A DNA stretch of 64,000 nucleotides from Cryptomeria japonica. Lineage: Eukaryota; Streptophyta; Pinopsida; Cupressales; Cupressaceae. Made by a program: the position numbers and the translations under genes. Position 1 is the first letter of the stretch. Each line of letters opens with the position of its first letter. This document shows, piece by piece, positions 36,589 to 46,339 of the stretch. The notes under the pieces were generated by a model. That model did not search any database and had not been told where the DNA came from. It was given only the letters and a program-made list of their open reading frames with translations. The stretch is taken from assembly GCF_030272615.1 (NCBI RefSeq), contig NC_081413.1, forward strand, positions 334,900,302-334,964,301. The letters are read 5' to 3'.

Positions 36589-37054
36589 GTAAGTGGTCAA
36601 TCTTAAGCCTCTTTATGTTCTCAATTTTTAATTTTTTTGTTCGTTTTTCATTCTTTGGCACGTTTGAAGTCGGCCCTTCTCGTTTTGTCGTGCGAGACAG
36701 GATCCTGTCTCGTATGACAAACTGCTGAAGTTTATTTTGTCATTTTAAGCCATTAGATTTGTCTTTCTAACCCCACCCTTATATCATATGACAACATGCA
36801 TAAAAGACCATTTTATCGTCTGGGGTCTAATCTTTTGTCGTATGGGGATCTTTTATCATACGAAGCTCAATCCTGACTCGTACGAGTTGCTGCCCTTCTG
36901 TGTTTTGTCGTTTGGAAAACAGTGAGCATTTTTTAAGGTCTAAACTTGAAATTTTGATTTTGCAATTGACATAGTTGGATTTGTGTGATGTTTTACTTCT
37001 CTTGTAGGTTTATTTGGAATATTTTTTGATGCTTTGTTGTTTTGATTTTTGCAG
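36589..37054 (+). other. PMD gene intron with TCGTACGA-type repeats
   Basis: It runs from GTAAGT to a polypyrimidine-rich acceptor TTTTGATTTTTGCAG at 37054. Inside are many degenerate copies of a motif with core TCGTACGA or TCGTATGA (for example CTCGTACGAGTTGCTGCCC at about 36876 and a ~30-bp inverted pair at 36685-36715). The same motif forms an array in the 5' leader of this element (48640-48940). Confidence 0.7.
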
Positions 37055-38884
37055 GTTTGATTGCCTCATGTGCTCTTCAGATGTGTTTATCCTCCTACCA
37101 TGACATTAGTGTGGCAGTTATCAGAGGTTGAGTAGGCTCATATTGATTTGTGCGACTTGACACACCTTCTTGGTTTACCAAACATCCATGTGAATCACGG
37201 AATGCTCACAGCATTGGTTGAGAGATTCCATTCAGAGTATAATACCTTCCATTTGCCAGTTGGGGAGATGACTATCACTCTCGAGGATGTATATAGGATC
37301 CTCCGTATCCTTTTTGTTGGGGATAAGGTAGATTATGATGCAACGTTGTTACCTGGATTACAGGCAGTCAGGCATGTCTTTAGGGATCCTGATATTTTGA
37401 CACGTTCCATCAATTGGGATGTCATGATGAGCAGGTACAGTGAGGAGTTTCCTTTGGCTTGTGTTCTAGCAGGGTTTATCGGTTGTTTTCTGATGCCGGA
37501 TAGGGGATAGCAAGGATTCCAGTGTGGATGGGGTAGGATGCTAGAGAGATTGATGGAGACCTCTTAGAAGCTTGGCTGGGGTTCTTGCATAATAGCCTGC
37601 ATGTATCGCGAGATGCATGAGATTGTGTATAGGGAGGGCAAGAGCATGGCCGCTGGAGTTTTGATTTTACAGGTTTGGGCTTGGGAGCACCTCCCAATTT
37701 GTCGGCCAATTGTTGATGATAGCAGAGAGCCTGGGAAGCCGATTGTATATAGGTATGCAGGTTATGTTACGTAGCCCCATCTGGGGAAGACCGATTTTTT
37801 GTGACGGCAGCTAGATGACCTTATAGTCGTGATATGGAGACCTTATAGGAGCCTAGAGCCATGGGATGACTGGCGACTAGTACATAGGGATTTTTTTGTT
37901 ACGCGCCCACTTATCAGTATATCGCAAACTATAGTAGAGATATTTGTAGTTTCTTGAGTGATGAGGCAGTATGGTAGGCCTCAAGGGATCTCGCAGGAGT
38001 TCACAGCGTATGCGTGTTATGCTGATGAGGAGAGCCGGGGATGGTCACAGAGGTTATCCTATGCCTTGAGTATGCAGGAGCTCACTGGTTTATAGCGCTT
38101 GAGATGGGATTACATGGATGATGTTGCAAATGCGGGGGTATCGCCCCAGTATAAGGATTGGTTCCAGCAGCATCCATTCCCTAGGTTGACAGATCTAGCT
38201 GAGCAGGCTCCTCGCATTGAGGAGATTGAGGATGATGCCCTAGCATAGGGACAGGGATGGGGTTAGAGACGGGGATAGGGACAGAGAGACAAGGCTCCGA
38301 GGTGGGTAGGTGGTGATCGTGGTGCTAGCAGCAGCAGGGTTCCAGCTGGGGTTGGACAGCGGAGGGGTGAGGGTGGATCCCTTGGGAGGATAGGTGTGAG
38401 GCTGGGTGGAGCTAAGGAGGAGAGAGCAGTGTCGAGACAGGTCTGGCAGTAGAGGGAGGAGCAGGGTGGAGTTGGAGGTGGAGATGGGGGTGGAGAGCTT
38501 GCAAGAGAGCAGGGGACTGACGCGGGACGGTCGATGAGAGCACGTCTTGCGGAGCTGCAATCACAGCTGACAATGGCTCAGACTCAATTGGCGAAGCGAG
38601 ACCAACAACTAGTAGAGCTTAGGGCTAAGCGTAATCGTCATATCACAGAGATGAGAGCAGAGAGGAGAGTAGAGACAAACGCTTTGCATCAGGAGGTCCT
38701 TTACCAGACGAGTAGGGCGGCATACTATGTTGCAGCGTACAGTGTAGCAGTTCCAGTTGCATGGTAGGTTGTCCCCTACTCGCAGTACATGGCACGGTCG
38801 GAGGGAGCTCGAGCACCTCGTCAGGATCCCGGTTAGTAGGCTCCACCTCCTCCACCAGACGATGAGGGAGAGGCTAAGAGCTAG
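37055..38884 (+). pseudogene. plant mobile domain protein, exon 2, second copy, antisense to pol
   Basis: One continuous frame runs from the acceptor to TAG at 38882-38884 (610 codons), broken only by stops. The order matches the first copy. The N-terminal lead has LTHLLGLPNIHVNHG. The PMD core is LTALVERFHSEYNTFHLP and GEMTITLEDVYRILRI (about 37205-37310). A second block has VWAWEHLPICRPI ... DDLIVVIWRPY ... VMRQYGRPQGISQEF. Then come HPFPRLTDL (about 38175), a Gly/Arg-rich linker, a coiled coil (MRARLAELQSQLTMAQTQL on, 38534-38690) and a PPPPPDDEGE tail. About a dozen stops, nearly all replacing Gln, Arg or Trp. It lies between the end of pol (40448) and the expected 3' LTR of the - strand Tat element. 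Confidence 0.87.
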
Positions 38885-40447
38885 ATATTCTTTTTGTAGC
38901 TCTGATATTTTTTTGTAGACATACCCATTTTTTGTAGCCTATACGATTCTTGCTCCAATGGGAGTTTGTATATGTCATTTGATATTATTTTGTACTCTGA
39001 GACTTTATACGATATATATATATATATATATATATATACGAGATCGATTTGGCTTCATCATACTTGTGCTGATTCGTTTATGAGATGATTTTTATATGCT
39101 TTATTCTACATGTATGCATTTCTTTCAGTATGGATGTATGTAATGCAAATGATCATGGATGTCTATTTTTCTTTCTTTTCATATGCAAATAAATGATGAA
39201 AATGAGTAATGAGCAAAGCAAATATATTTTTTATGTTTCCTTTTATGCAATAAGATAAATGCAAATGAGTAATAATGAAATGTATGAATCTATATAAAAT
39301 GTTTATGTATGCAGCTAACATCTCAAAAACACAAGTACTCGATCGGAGAAATGATGAAAAATAGACCACTTAGCAAAGAAATGATGATGCGTCCAGCTCT
39401 CATAAATTTAAGAGATCATTATTATCACACTAAAATCACTCTAGATTCACAAAATACAGAATGAAATGCAAAATGATATGCAAAATGCAGCCTAAACCTA
39501 GTCACTGGATTTAAAATGCTTAAGATTCATCACCGAGCATAACGAACATAACAGGCAGATTAGAGTTCCTTTCTTTTTCAATGTGCAATATTTATTATCT
39601 TGTTCGCAATGACCCTTTTTTCATTCATATCCTTGGACAGATTTTGCAGGGACTCGAATTGCATCATAAAGAAATTCCCTCAAAATAGATAAAGAAATTA
39701 TGTAGACCTCCCTATAGCATACAAATAAGCGAAGTTGAGGTATGTGAGGCGATTTCACCTTGATTTGAAGGCTCTTATCAAAGACACCCAGCTAATTTTA
39801 TGTTTCCAGATCATTGGGATCATTCCTACAAGCAGAAAACAAAGAAAATATTATGCCCCCAATCCTTACTCCTCTTAGTCATGATAGACTTCCTCGAGTT
39901 ACTCAAAGGGATAATAATCGAAAACCAATATAAAAGATAGCACACAAAGAAAATTTTCATGCATAGCTCAAACTGTTTAGTGATTGTTTTCCATTATGTT
40001 GTTTTGTCTGTGAACTCAGTGATAAAACTCTTTAGTAGTCAGGAGACAGGTGACTGACTCGGAGTGGACGACCATGTTTCACTGATGGAAAGATGACTTA
40101 GTTGATATTGCTTAGGACATGTAATGTACTTAGTCAATTACCCTGAGACTAGGACATTGATCAGTTTCAAGCCACGAGGGTTCCAATGAACCAGGATGTC
40201 ATGAAAGTGACTGAAATATATGTACAAGCAAAAGCAAAGATGCAGGAAAGTAGGAATGCCAACATTGCATTGATAGATGGAGCGCTTGAGTACAAGAGGC
40301 GCCTGTTTACCAGGTTTTCACCTGCTTGGTAGAGATTCGTTCTTTCTTTTTTTTCTTTTTTTTCCTTTTTTTTTCTTTTTTTTTTGATTTTATTTTTATT
40401 TTTTTTAAGGACTTTTTCAACTATACATGTTGCTAGAGCAGAGAATG
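38885..40447. other. spacer between the PMD gene and pol of the second Tat element
   Basis: No coding frame is supported. It contains a (TA)n microsatellite near 39014-39040, ATGCAAATGA-rich text around 39120-39260, and a T-rich tract at 40338-40408 just after pol (an A-rich tract on the pol strand, as in the first element at 2870-2900). It corresponds in size and position to 2827-4488. Confidence 0.6.
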
Positions 40448-41572
40448 CTAAGTGAAGAATTTCTTCAAGTGGATGGTGTTAATCAGTTCACGGAGTTGTT
40501 CTCCTTCTGAGTTTGAGATTTGATAGGCACCAGAGCCAAAGACTGCAGTAACGATGTAGGGACCCAGCCAGTTGGGTTCAAACTTCCCTTTGTTGTCTCG
40601 AAACTGCTGATTTTTAGGATTTTCTCTCAGAACTAGGTCACCAACCTGGAATTCTCTTTGTCTAACTTTCTTGTTATATCCTCTGGACATTATCTTCTGA
40701 TATACTCTGAGATGATCAAATGCCACTTGTCGACGCTCATCTGGCAATTCGAGTTCTTGCAATCTAGATATTCTATGATCTTCATTAGTAACAAGACCTT
40801 GCAAAGAAACTTTTAGAGATGGTATTTCTACTTCAATAGGTAATACTGCTTCGGACCCATATACCAAAGAAAAAGATGTAGCCCCAGTAGGTGTTCTGAT
40901 ACTTGTTCTATAAGCCCATAATGCAGGATTGAGCTGCAGATGCCAATCCTTCCCAGATTTGTTCACTGTTATGTGCAAAATAGTCAATAGGTTTTTGTTA
41001 GATGCCTCGACTTGTCCATTACCTTGAGGATAATATACTGATGACCAATGTTGTTTTATTTTGAATTTCTCACAGAGCTCATCTAGGTCTTTATTCTTGA
41101 ACTGTCCTCCATTATCAGTCATGATGGACGAAGGTATCCCATACCTACAGATGATATAGTTTAAGATGAACAAGGCAACTTGTTTACCAGTTGCTTTGAT
41201 GAGCGGAACTATTTCTACCCACTTGGTGAAATAATCAGTGGTAGTTATGATGAATTTATGTCTGTTAGATGAAGCAGGATATATCTGGCCAATGAGATCA
41301 AATGCCCATTGCTGAAAGGGCCAATGTGTAGTGAAGGGTATGAGATCCCTTGCTGGAGTATGTATGAGGTTCCCATGTAGCAGACATTTTTCACAAGTCT
41401 TAGTAAATTTAATGGCATCTTTCTCCATGTCTAGCCAGTAGTAGCCAACCTGTAGTAGTTTCCGAGCTAAAGTAAGACCATTCGAATGAGATCCACAAAT
41501 ACCTTCATGGATTTCTAATAATGCACATTTAGATTCTTCAGTTTCTAGACACCTAAGCAATGTACCATCCAA
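40448..41572 (-). CDS. Tat-type integrase segment, open for 374 codons
   Basis: This is the integrase part of a gypsy polyprotein, - strand, without stops. The zinc finger is HEGICGSH ... CEKC. The catalytic core has FDLIGQIY, MTDNGGQF and GQVEASNK, giving an intact D, D, E triad. A C-terminal module runs LVLRENPKN to GAYQISNSEGEQL and ends HLKKFFT. The enzyme would join element DNA to the chromosome. The first Met is probably internal, since in the first element the same sequence is in frame with RNase H. Here a frame change separates the two (between 41955 and 41572). It is clearly homologous to 1690-2826. Confidence 0.88.
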   Translation of the reverse strand: MDGTLLRCLETEESKCALLEIHEGICGSHSNGLTLARKLLQVGYYWLDMEKDAIKFTKTCEKCLLHGNLIHTPARDLIPFTTHWPFQQWAFDLIGQIYPASSNRHKFIITTTDYFTKWVEIVPLIKATGKQVALFILNYIICRYGIPSSIMTDNGGQFKNKDLDELCEKFKIKQHWSSVYYPQGNGQVEASNKNLLTILHITVNKSGKDWHLQLNPALWAYRTSIRTPTGATSFSLVYGSEAVLPIEVEIPSLKVSLQGLVTNEDHRISRLQELELPDERRQVAFDHLRVYQKIMSRGYNKKVRQREFQVGDLVLRENPKNQQFRDNKGKFEPNWLGPYIVTAVFGSGAYQISNSEGEQLRELINTIHLKKFFT

Positions 41573-41954
41573 ACCTCATCTAAATAAATCATTAGCAATG
41601 ATAACATACCATGAACCATTTCGGGTCAAGTTTCTTTTCTCATTACGGGTAAGATTTTCAAGTATAATTTGGTCTCATAGATAAGAGTAGATGTGGTTAT
41701 ATCAGGATGAGTCATGTCCAATAATAGAACAGACTATTTAGGTCTCAGGAGAATCATAGGCCAGGTAATGTAACTCTTCCACCAGGAATTCAAAGTGAAA
41801 ATTGGATTCTTGCAACTCAGGTATAGACGCCAAGGTGGCCATAGCATCTGTTGCTCTATTTGCGGATCTAGGAATCTGTTGGAATGATACAAAAGAAAAA
41901 TATTTCTTGATCATCCAACGTTCTCTTATAAGGCATCATTTTCTCATCTCGAGT

Positions 41955-43735
41955 CTAATATGTATCATTGATTTGATTTATGATCAGCTGAGAATCTCCA
42001 TAGATGTGTAATTCTGCAACCTTCCATTCAATAGCTAGTTTTATCCCATTTACCAAAGCTTCATATTCTGCAATGTTGTTTGTGCAAGGGAATAGAATCT
42101 TATAAGACTTTGGGATTGAATACTTCTGAGGAGTAATAAATAGTATTCCATCACTGGAACCATTTTGAGTAAAAAACCCATCGAAGAACATCTTACAGGG
42201 TTGTTGAGTAAGATGCATTATTGATTCATCTGGAAACTCTATACGTAGCGGTTGAGTGTCTTCAAGCAGAGCTTCAGCAAGCTGATCAACAATTACGTGT
42301 CCTTTTATGGCCTTGCGTTCCACATACTCAATATCAAATTTTGTAAGTATCATGACCCATTTTGCCAATCTTCCTGTAAGTGTTACTTTGTTGAGAATAT
42401 ATTTGAGCGGATCAATTTTAGCCACCAGCTTGACTAAATGTGCTAACATGTAGTGTCTCAATTTTTGTGATGCAAAGACTAATGCCAAGCATGTTGTTCT
42501 ATTATAGTGTAGTTCATTTCATAAGACACCAATGTTTTGCTGATGTAATAGATAACTCGTTCTTTTTATTATCATCCTGTTGTGCCAGAAGTGCCCCCAG
42601 TGATGAATCAGTTGTTGATATGTATAAGATCAATGGTTTACCCGGAATAGGTTGCATCAATATTGGTGGATTCAACAAGTACTCTTTGAGTTTCCGAAGA
42701 TGTTGTTCACATTCCTAATCCCAATTGTATATTACTCCTTTCCTCAATACTTTTGTGAAAGGTTGAGCTTTGTTTGCTAGCTGAGAAATGAAGTGTCTGA
42801 TTGATTGGAGATGTCCCTGTAGACTTCTCATTTGATTGATGTTCTTCAGAGGTGGCATTTCCATTATGGCTTGGACCTTCTTAGGATCAACCTTGATTCC
42901 CTTCTTTGAAATAGTGTAGCCAAGTAGTTTACCAGATGTCACTCTAAATGCACATTTTTTTGGATTTAACAGGAGTTTGAACTTTTCCATTCTGTCTAGT
43001 ATAGGACCTATCTCTTGAATATGTGTTGATCTCTTCATAGTCTTCACTAAAGTATCATCAACATAATCTTCCATATTCTTGTGCATCATGTCATGAAAAA
43101 TAGTAGTGACTACTCTTTGATAGGTTGCTCATGCGTTCTTTATCCCAAATAGCATGACATTCCAGCAAAAGGTTCCCCATGCACAAGTGAAAGTTGTTTT
43201 TTCTTGATCTCCAAGAGCTATTTTGATTTGATTATATCCGGAGAATTCATCCATTTGTGAGTACATCTCATACCCAGCAGTCATGTCGACTATCATATCA
43301 ATGTTTAGTAATGGAAAGTCATCCTTCGGACAAGCTTTGTTTAGATCTCTGAAGTCAATTCAAACTCTGATAGATTTGTCTGCCTTTGACACAGGTACTA
43401 TGTTTGAAATCCATTCGGCATAATCTATAGCTCTAATGAATCCAGCTTCTAGCAGTTTTTTCTAGCTCAGCCTTGACTAGTAGTGCCACATGAGGGTGTA
43501 TCTTACAGAGTTTTTGCTTGACTGGTTTAACCCCTAGTGTGATAGAAAGATGGTGCATGATGAGATCAGGATCCAGGCCTAGCATATCAGAGTACGTCCA
43601 TGCAAAGTTTATTTTATTTTCTGAGAATAGATGAGTAAAATCCTTCAATTCTTTTGCTGATAGTGATTGAGCTATATGAATGATGTGTGGTGTCTCTTGA
43701 CTCCCAATGCTCACTAGCTGAGTTGGCTCAATCAA
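41955..43735 (-). pseudogene. Tat-type RT and RNase H, frameshifted
   Basis: The frame begins in the RT lead (HLSITLGVKPVKQKL, 43735-43433). It then shifts near 43440 at an A run within ELEKT. The second frame carries the RT palm with YVDD at 43054-43065 and GKLLGYTISKKGIKVDP. Another shift near 42490 leads to the connection and RNase H (FASQKLRHYMLAHLVKL, FFDGFFTQNGSSDGILF) down to 41955. Stops also interrupt it, for example at 42713. The motifs match the + strand copy at 1-1420. Confidence 0.88.
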
Positions 43736-43750
43736 TATGGAAGATCTCTC

Positions 43751-45520
43751 CTAGAAGTGGCTTGGCAGTATATCAAGTATCTCACCTTCAGGCACCTTAG
43801 AGAGGTTTTCACCCTTAGGTACGTCCTTTATTTTCTCTTTTTTAGATTCTGACACCACCATAATGTGGTTTTTGCCATCAGATCTTTTATTTTTATTTTT
43901 CTTATTTTTGTGACTAAGATACTTGATATTCGATGCAGTCATGTTTTCACTCTGTTCACTGGTGGAAGAGTCCATGGGTTCAACTGCATTGAGATAATAG
44001 GCTAATGTATATTCATTGGCAAAAGTAGGTATATTCATGGGTTGGTTCTGTAAAGTACAGTCAATTAGTTCTGGATGTAGTAAGGATAAATGTTGGACAG
44101 GTTCGAGAGCATTCACGGTATTGTCATCACAACTGCAGATCAAAAATTTGAGTTCTGGAAGGATACCTTGCATAAGTGTCTTGAGACTAGGAAGGGTCAA
44201 AGCATGATTATTAAATTTTATGTTAATATTTAGTTGATCTAATCCAATAGACATACTTGTAGCGTCATTCCCCACGCCAGACTGGACGTCATATCGTGGT
44301 TTGACAACAATAAGATTAGTAAACAGATTTTCATCATTTACATCAGATGATTCAGAATTTGATGTTGAGTAGATATTGTCCTGAATAGGACTGTTGTTAG
44401 AGTCATCAGATGAAGTTTTTGAGTCTTCTTCAAGTGATTTAGTGATCTTATGTATGCTATCAACACCAACATCTTTAATGCTGCAATTTCCTTCAAGATT
44501 TGTCTCATTTATCATTTGTATTTTACATACCTTTTGACATGATCTTATTGTTTCTGTGATTTGTTGTCGTCTACTCCATTCAGCTTCTTCTGGACTGATA
44601 ACTGGTTCTTGTTTTGTAGCTTCCAACTCTTCTTGTGTAGTGCTATACCTGATTTGTTCTGTCTTAGTATAGGGGTACATAGATGAAAAGCTTTCTGGTA
44701 TTCTTCCTTCTTCCAACCCTTGTTCATAGTCTGCTTGTCTCTTTTGTCTAATTTCATGTATTTCTTTTTCTATTTTTATGTGCATCAGCTCTTGAGTATC
44801 ATCTGTGATAAAGCTAGACTCTTCTGGAGTTTCTGTACTGGATGTATCCGAGAGGTGGTCGGGAATCCATTCATACTCATTTGAGTCAGTCTTTGAATCG
44901 TCTACTTGCTGCCTACCAGTGTATGTGACTGGAACTTTTAGTGGTGCAAACAATTATCTGATTCTTACTACTTCATCTCTTATATCCTCTGGGATCTCAA
45001 CTCCTTGCATTATTGTAGCTGACACCATCGGAGCTTGACTGTTGATTGTTTCTTCTTTCTTGACTGTTGATTCCTCTTTCTCTTTTACACACTCTACTTG
45101 AGTTTGTTGAGCATTTGTTTCCTGTAATATTGAAGGTGATATCCTTTTCTGCCACTTAGATTTAGAAGCATGTTTTTGGTCTGATGTCTTTTTCGGATTG
45201 TACCCCAGTCCAGCCTTATCATTTGTTGATTTCATTTGCAGCTGAATCGGTTCAATAATACCCTCTTGATGTTTACCTAGGGGACTAGTGCCTGAATATC
45301 CCATGAGTTGAATCATCTTGTAGCCAGGACCACATTGGGTTGAGGAAATTTCACAATGTCGTACCTCCTCATTTTGACTATCTTCCTTGAAAAGCCAGTT
45401 AAGAACAGCATCCTCTTCTATTTCATCTACCAAGGAAGTAGAAGACTGTACAAAAAGACCATCATATATGATATTTAGAGCTGAATTTTGTGTTCTCATA
45501 GCCTCTGATGGTTTGCCCAA
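43751..45520 (-). CDS. protease-to-RT linker with a G-patch-like motif and an acidic region
   Basis: Two open segments (45520-44954 and 44953-43751) in one frame are separated by a single TAA. They link protease to RT. The first holds a G-patch-like pattern (GPGYKMIQLMGYSGTSPLGK, then GIIEPI and KAGLGY) at about 45331-45190. G-patch motifs are known next to protease in some retroelements and retroviruses. The second is ~400 residues, rich in Ser, Asp and Glu, with short hydrophobic blocks and a Lys-rich patch (SHKNKKNKNKRSDGK). I recognise no enzyme in it. The stop at 43751-43753 separates it from the RT lead in the same frame. Confidence 0.6.
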
Positions 45521-46306
45521 CTATTTTGGTGATGGAGGGAGAGAGACTAATAAAAGTACTGGTTCTATCTTGTAGCCATCCATGCCGGTATTTGTGATCT
45601 TCAATTTATTTTCCAAGTCTTTCATTAGAGCTTTTGGATTTTCACTTGTAGAGGATGCCCTATTATGAGGCACAAAAGTATCAGCACCTTTTATTAATGC
45701 ATTACAGGTGACATTTGTATCAGCAGGAATACTGACTTTTGTTCCATTATAAGGAAATTTTAAGCATTGATGGTATGTTGATGGAACTGCCTTCATCTCA
45801 TGAATCCACGGCCTGCCCAGTAAGATATTGTATGACAAAGGAAGATCAAGTACCTGAAAAAGGACATCTCTTTTTACAGGTCCCACCCTGATTGGTAATG
45901 ATACCAGACCTTTAGAGGTCCTTTCTTCTTCATCATAGGCTTTAATTGTTATATTTTTGGTGGGATCAATGACATTTTCAGAGAATCCTAGTTGTGTAAG
46001 TAGACTGTAAGTATAGATATTCAACCCCGTGCCTCCATCTATCAAAACACGTTTGACTCTGTGTTTATGGATCATGGCTTCAATATGCAATGGCTGATTA
46101 TGTGGATGATTTAGTGAGTTGTCGTCTTCTTTAGAGAAGGTCATATAGTGAAGTGAAGTTAGATGACCCACCATAGACTGAAACCGATCAATATCTAAAT
46201 CTTTGGGAACATTAGTGGTGAGCAATGCTTTGTCTAGGATCTCTTTGTGAGCAGACGAGACTTTTAACAATTCAAAGATTGAGATTTGAGCTTTTGTCCT
46301 TTTCAA
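45521..46306 (-). CDS. Tat-type aspartic protease region
   Basis: 261 codons on the - strand, in the same frame as gag upstream. The active-site motif is LIDGGTGLNIYT (about 46055-46020), the LIDGG form usual in Tat/Athila elements. It is preceded by KAQISIFELLK and MVGHLTSLHYMTF and followed by YNILLGRPWIHEMKAVPSTY, the conserved protease end. The cut between 46340 and 46306 is a TGA followed by a short stretch before the first Met. That TGA may be the natural gag end or a decayed Arg codon. Confidence 0.82.
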   Translation of the reverse strand: MKRTKAQISIFELLKVSSAHKEILDKALLTTNVPKDLDIDRFQSMVGHLTSLHYMTFSKEDDNSLNHPHNQPLHIEAMIHKHRVKRVLIDGGTGLNIYTYSLLTQLGFSENVIDPTKNITIKAYDEEERTSKGLVSLPIRVGPVKRDVLFQVLDLPLSYNILLGRPWIHEMKAVPSTYHQCLKFPYNGTKVSIPADTNVTCNALIKGADTFVPHNRASSTSENPKALMKDLENKLKITNTGMDGYKIEPVLLLVSLPPSPK

Positions 46307-46339
46307 CTGTTCAACAACGCTATATCCAGAGGATGATGT

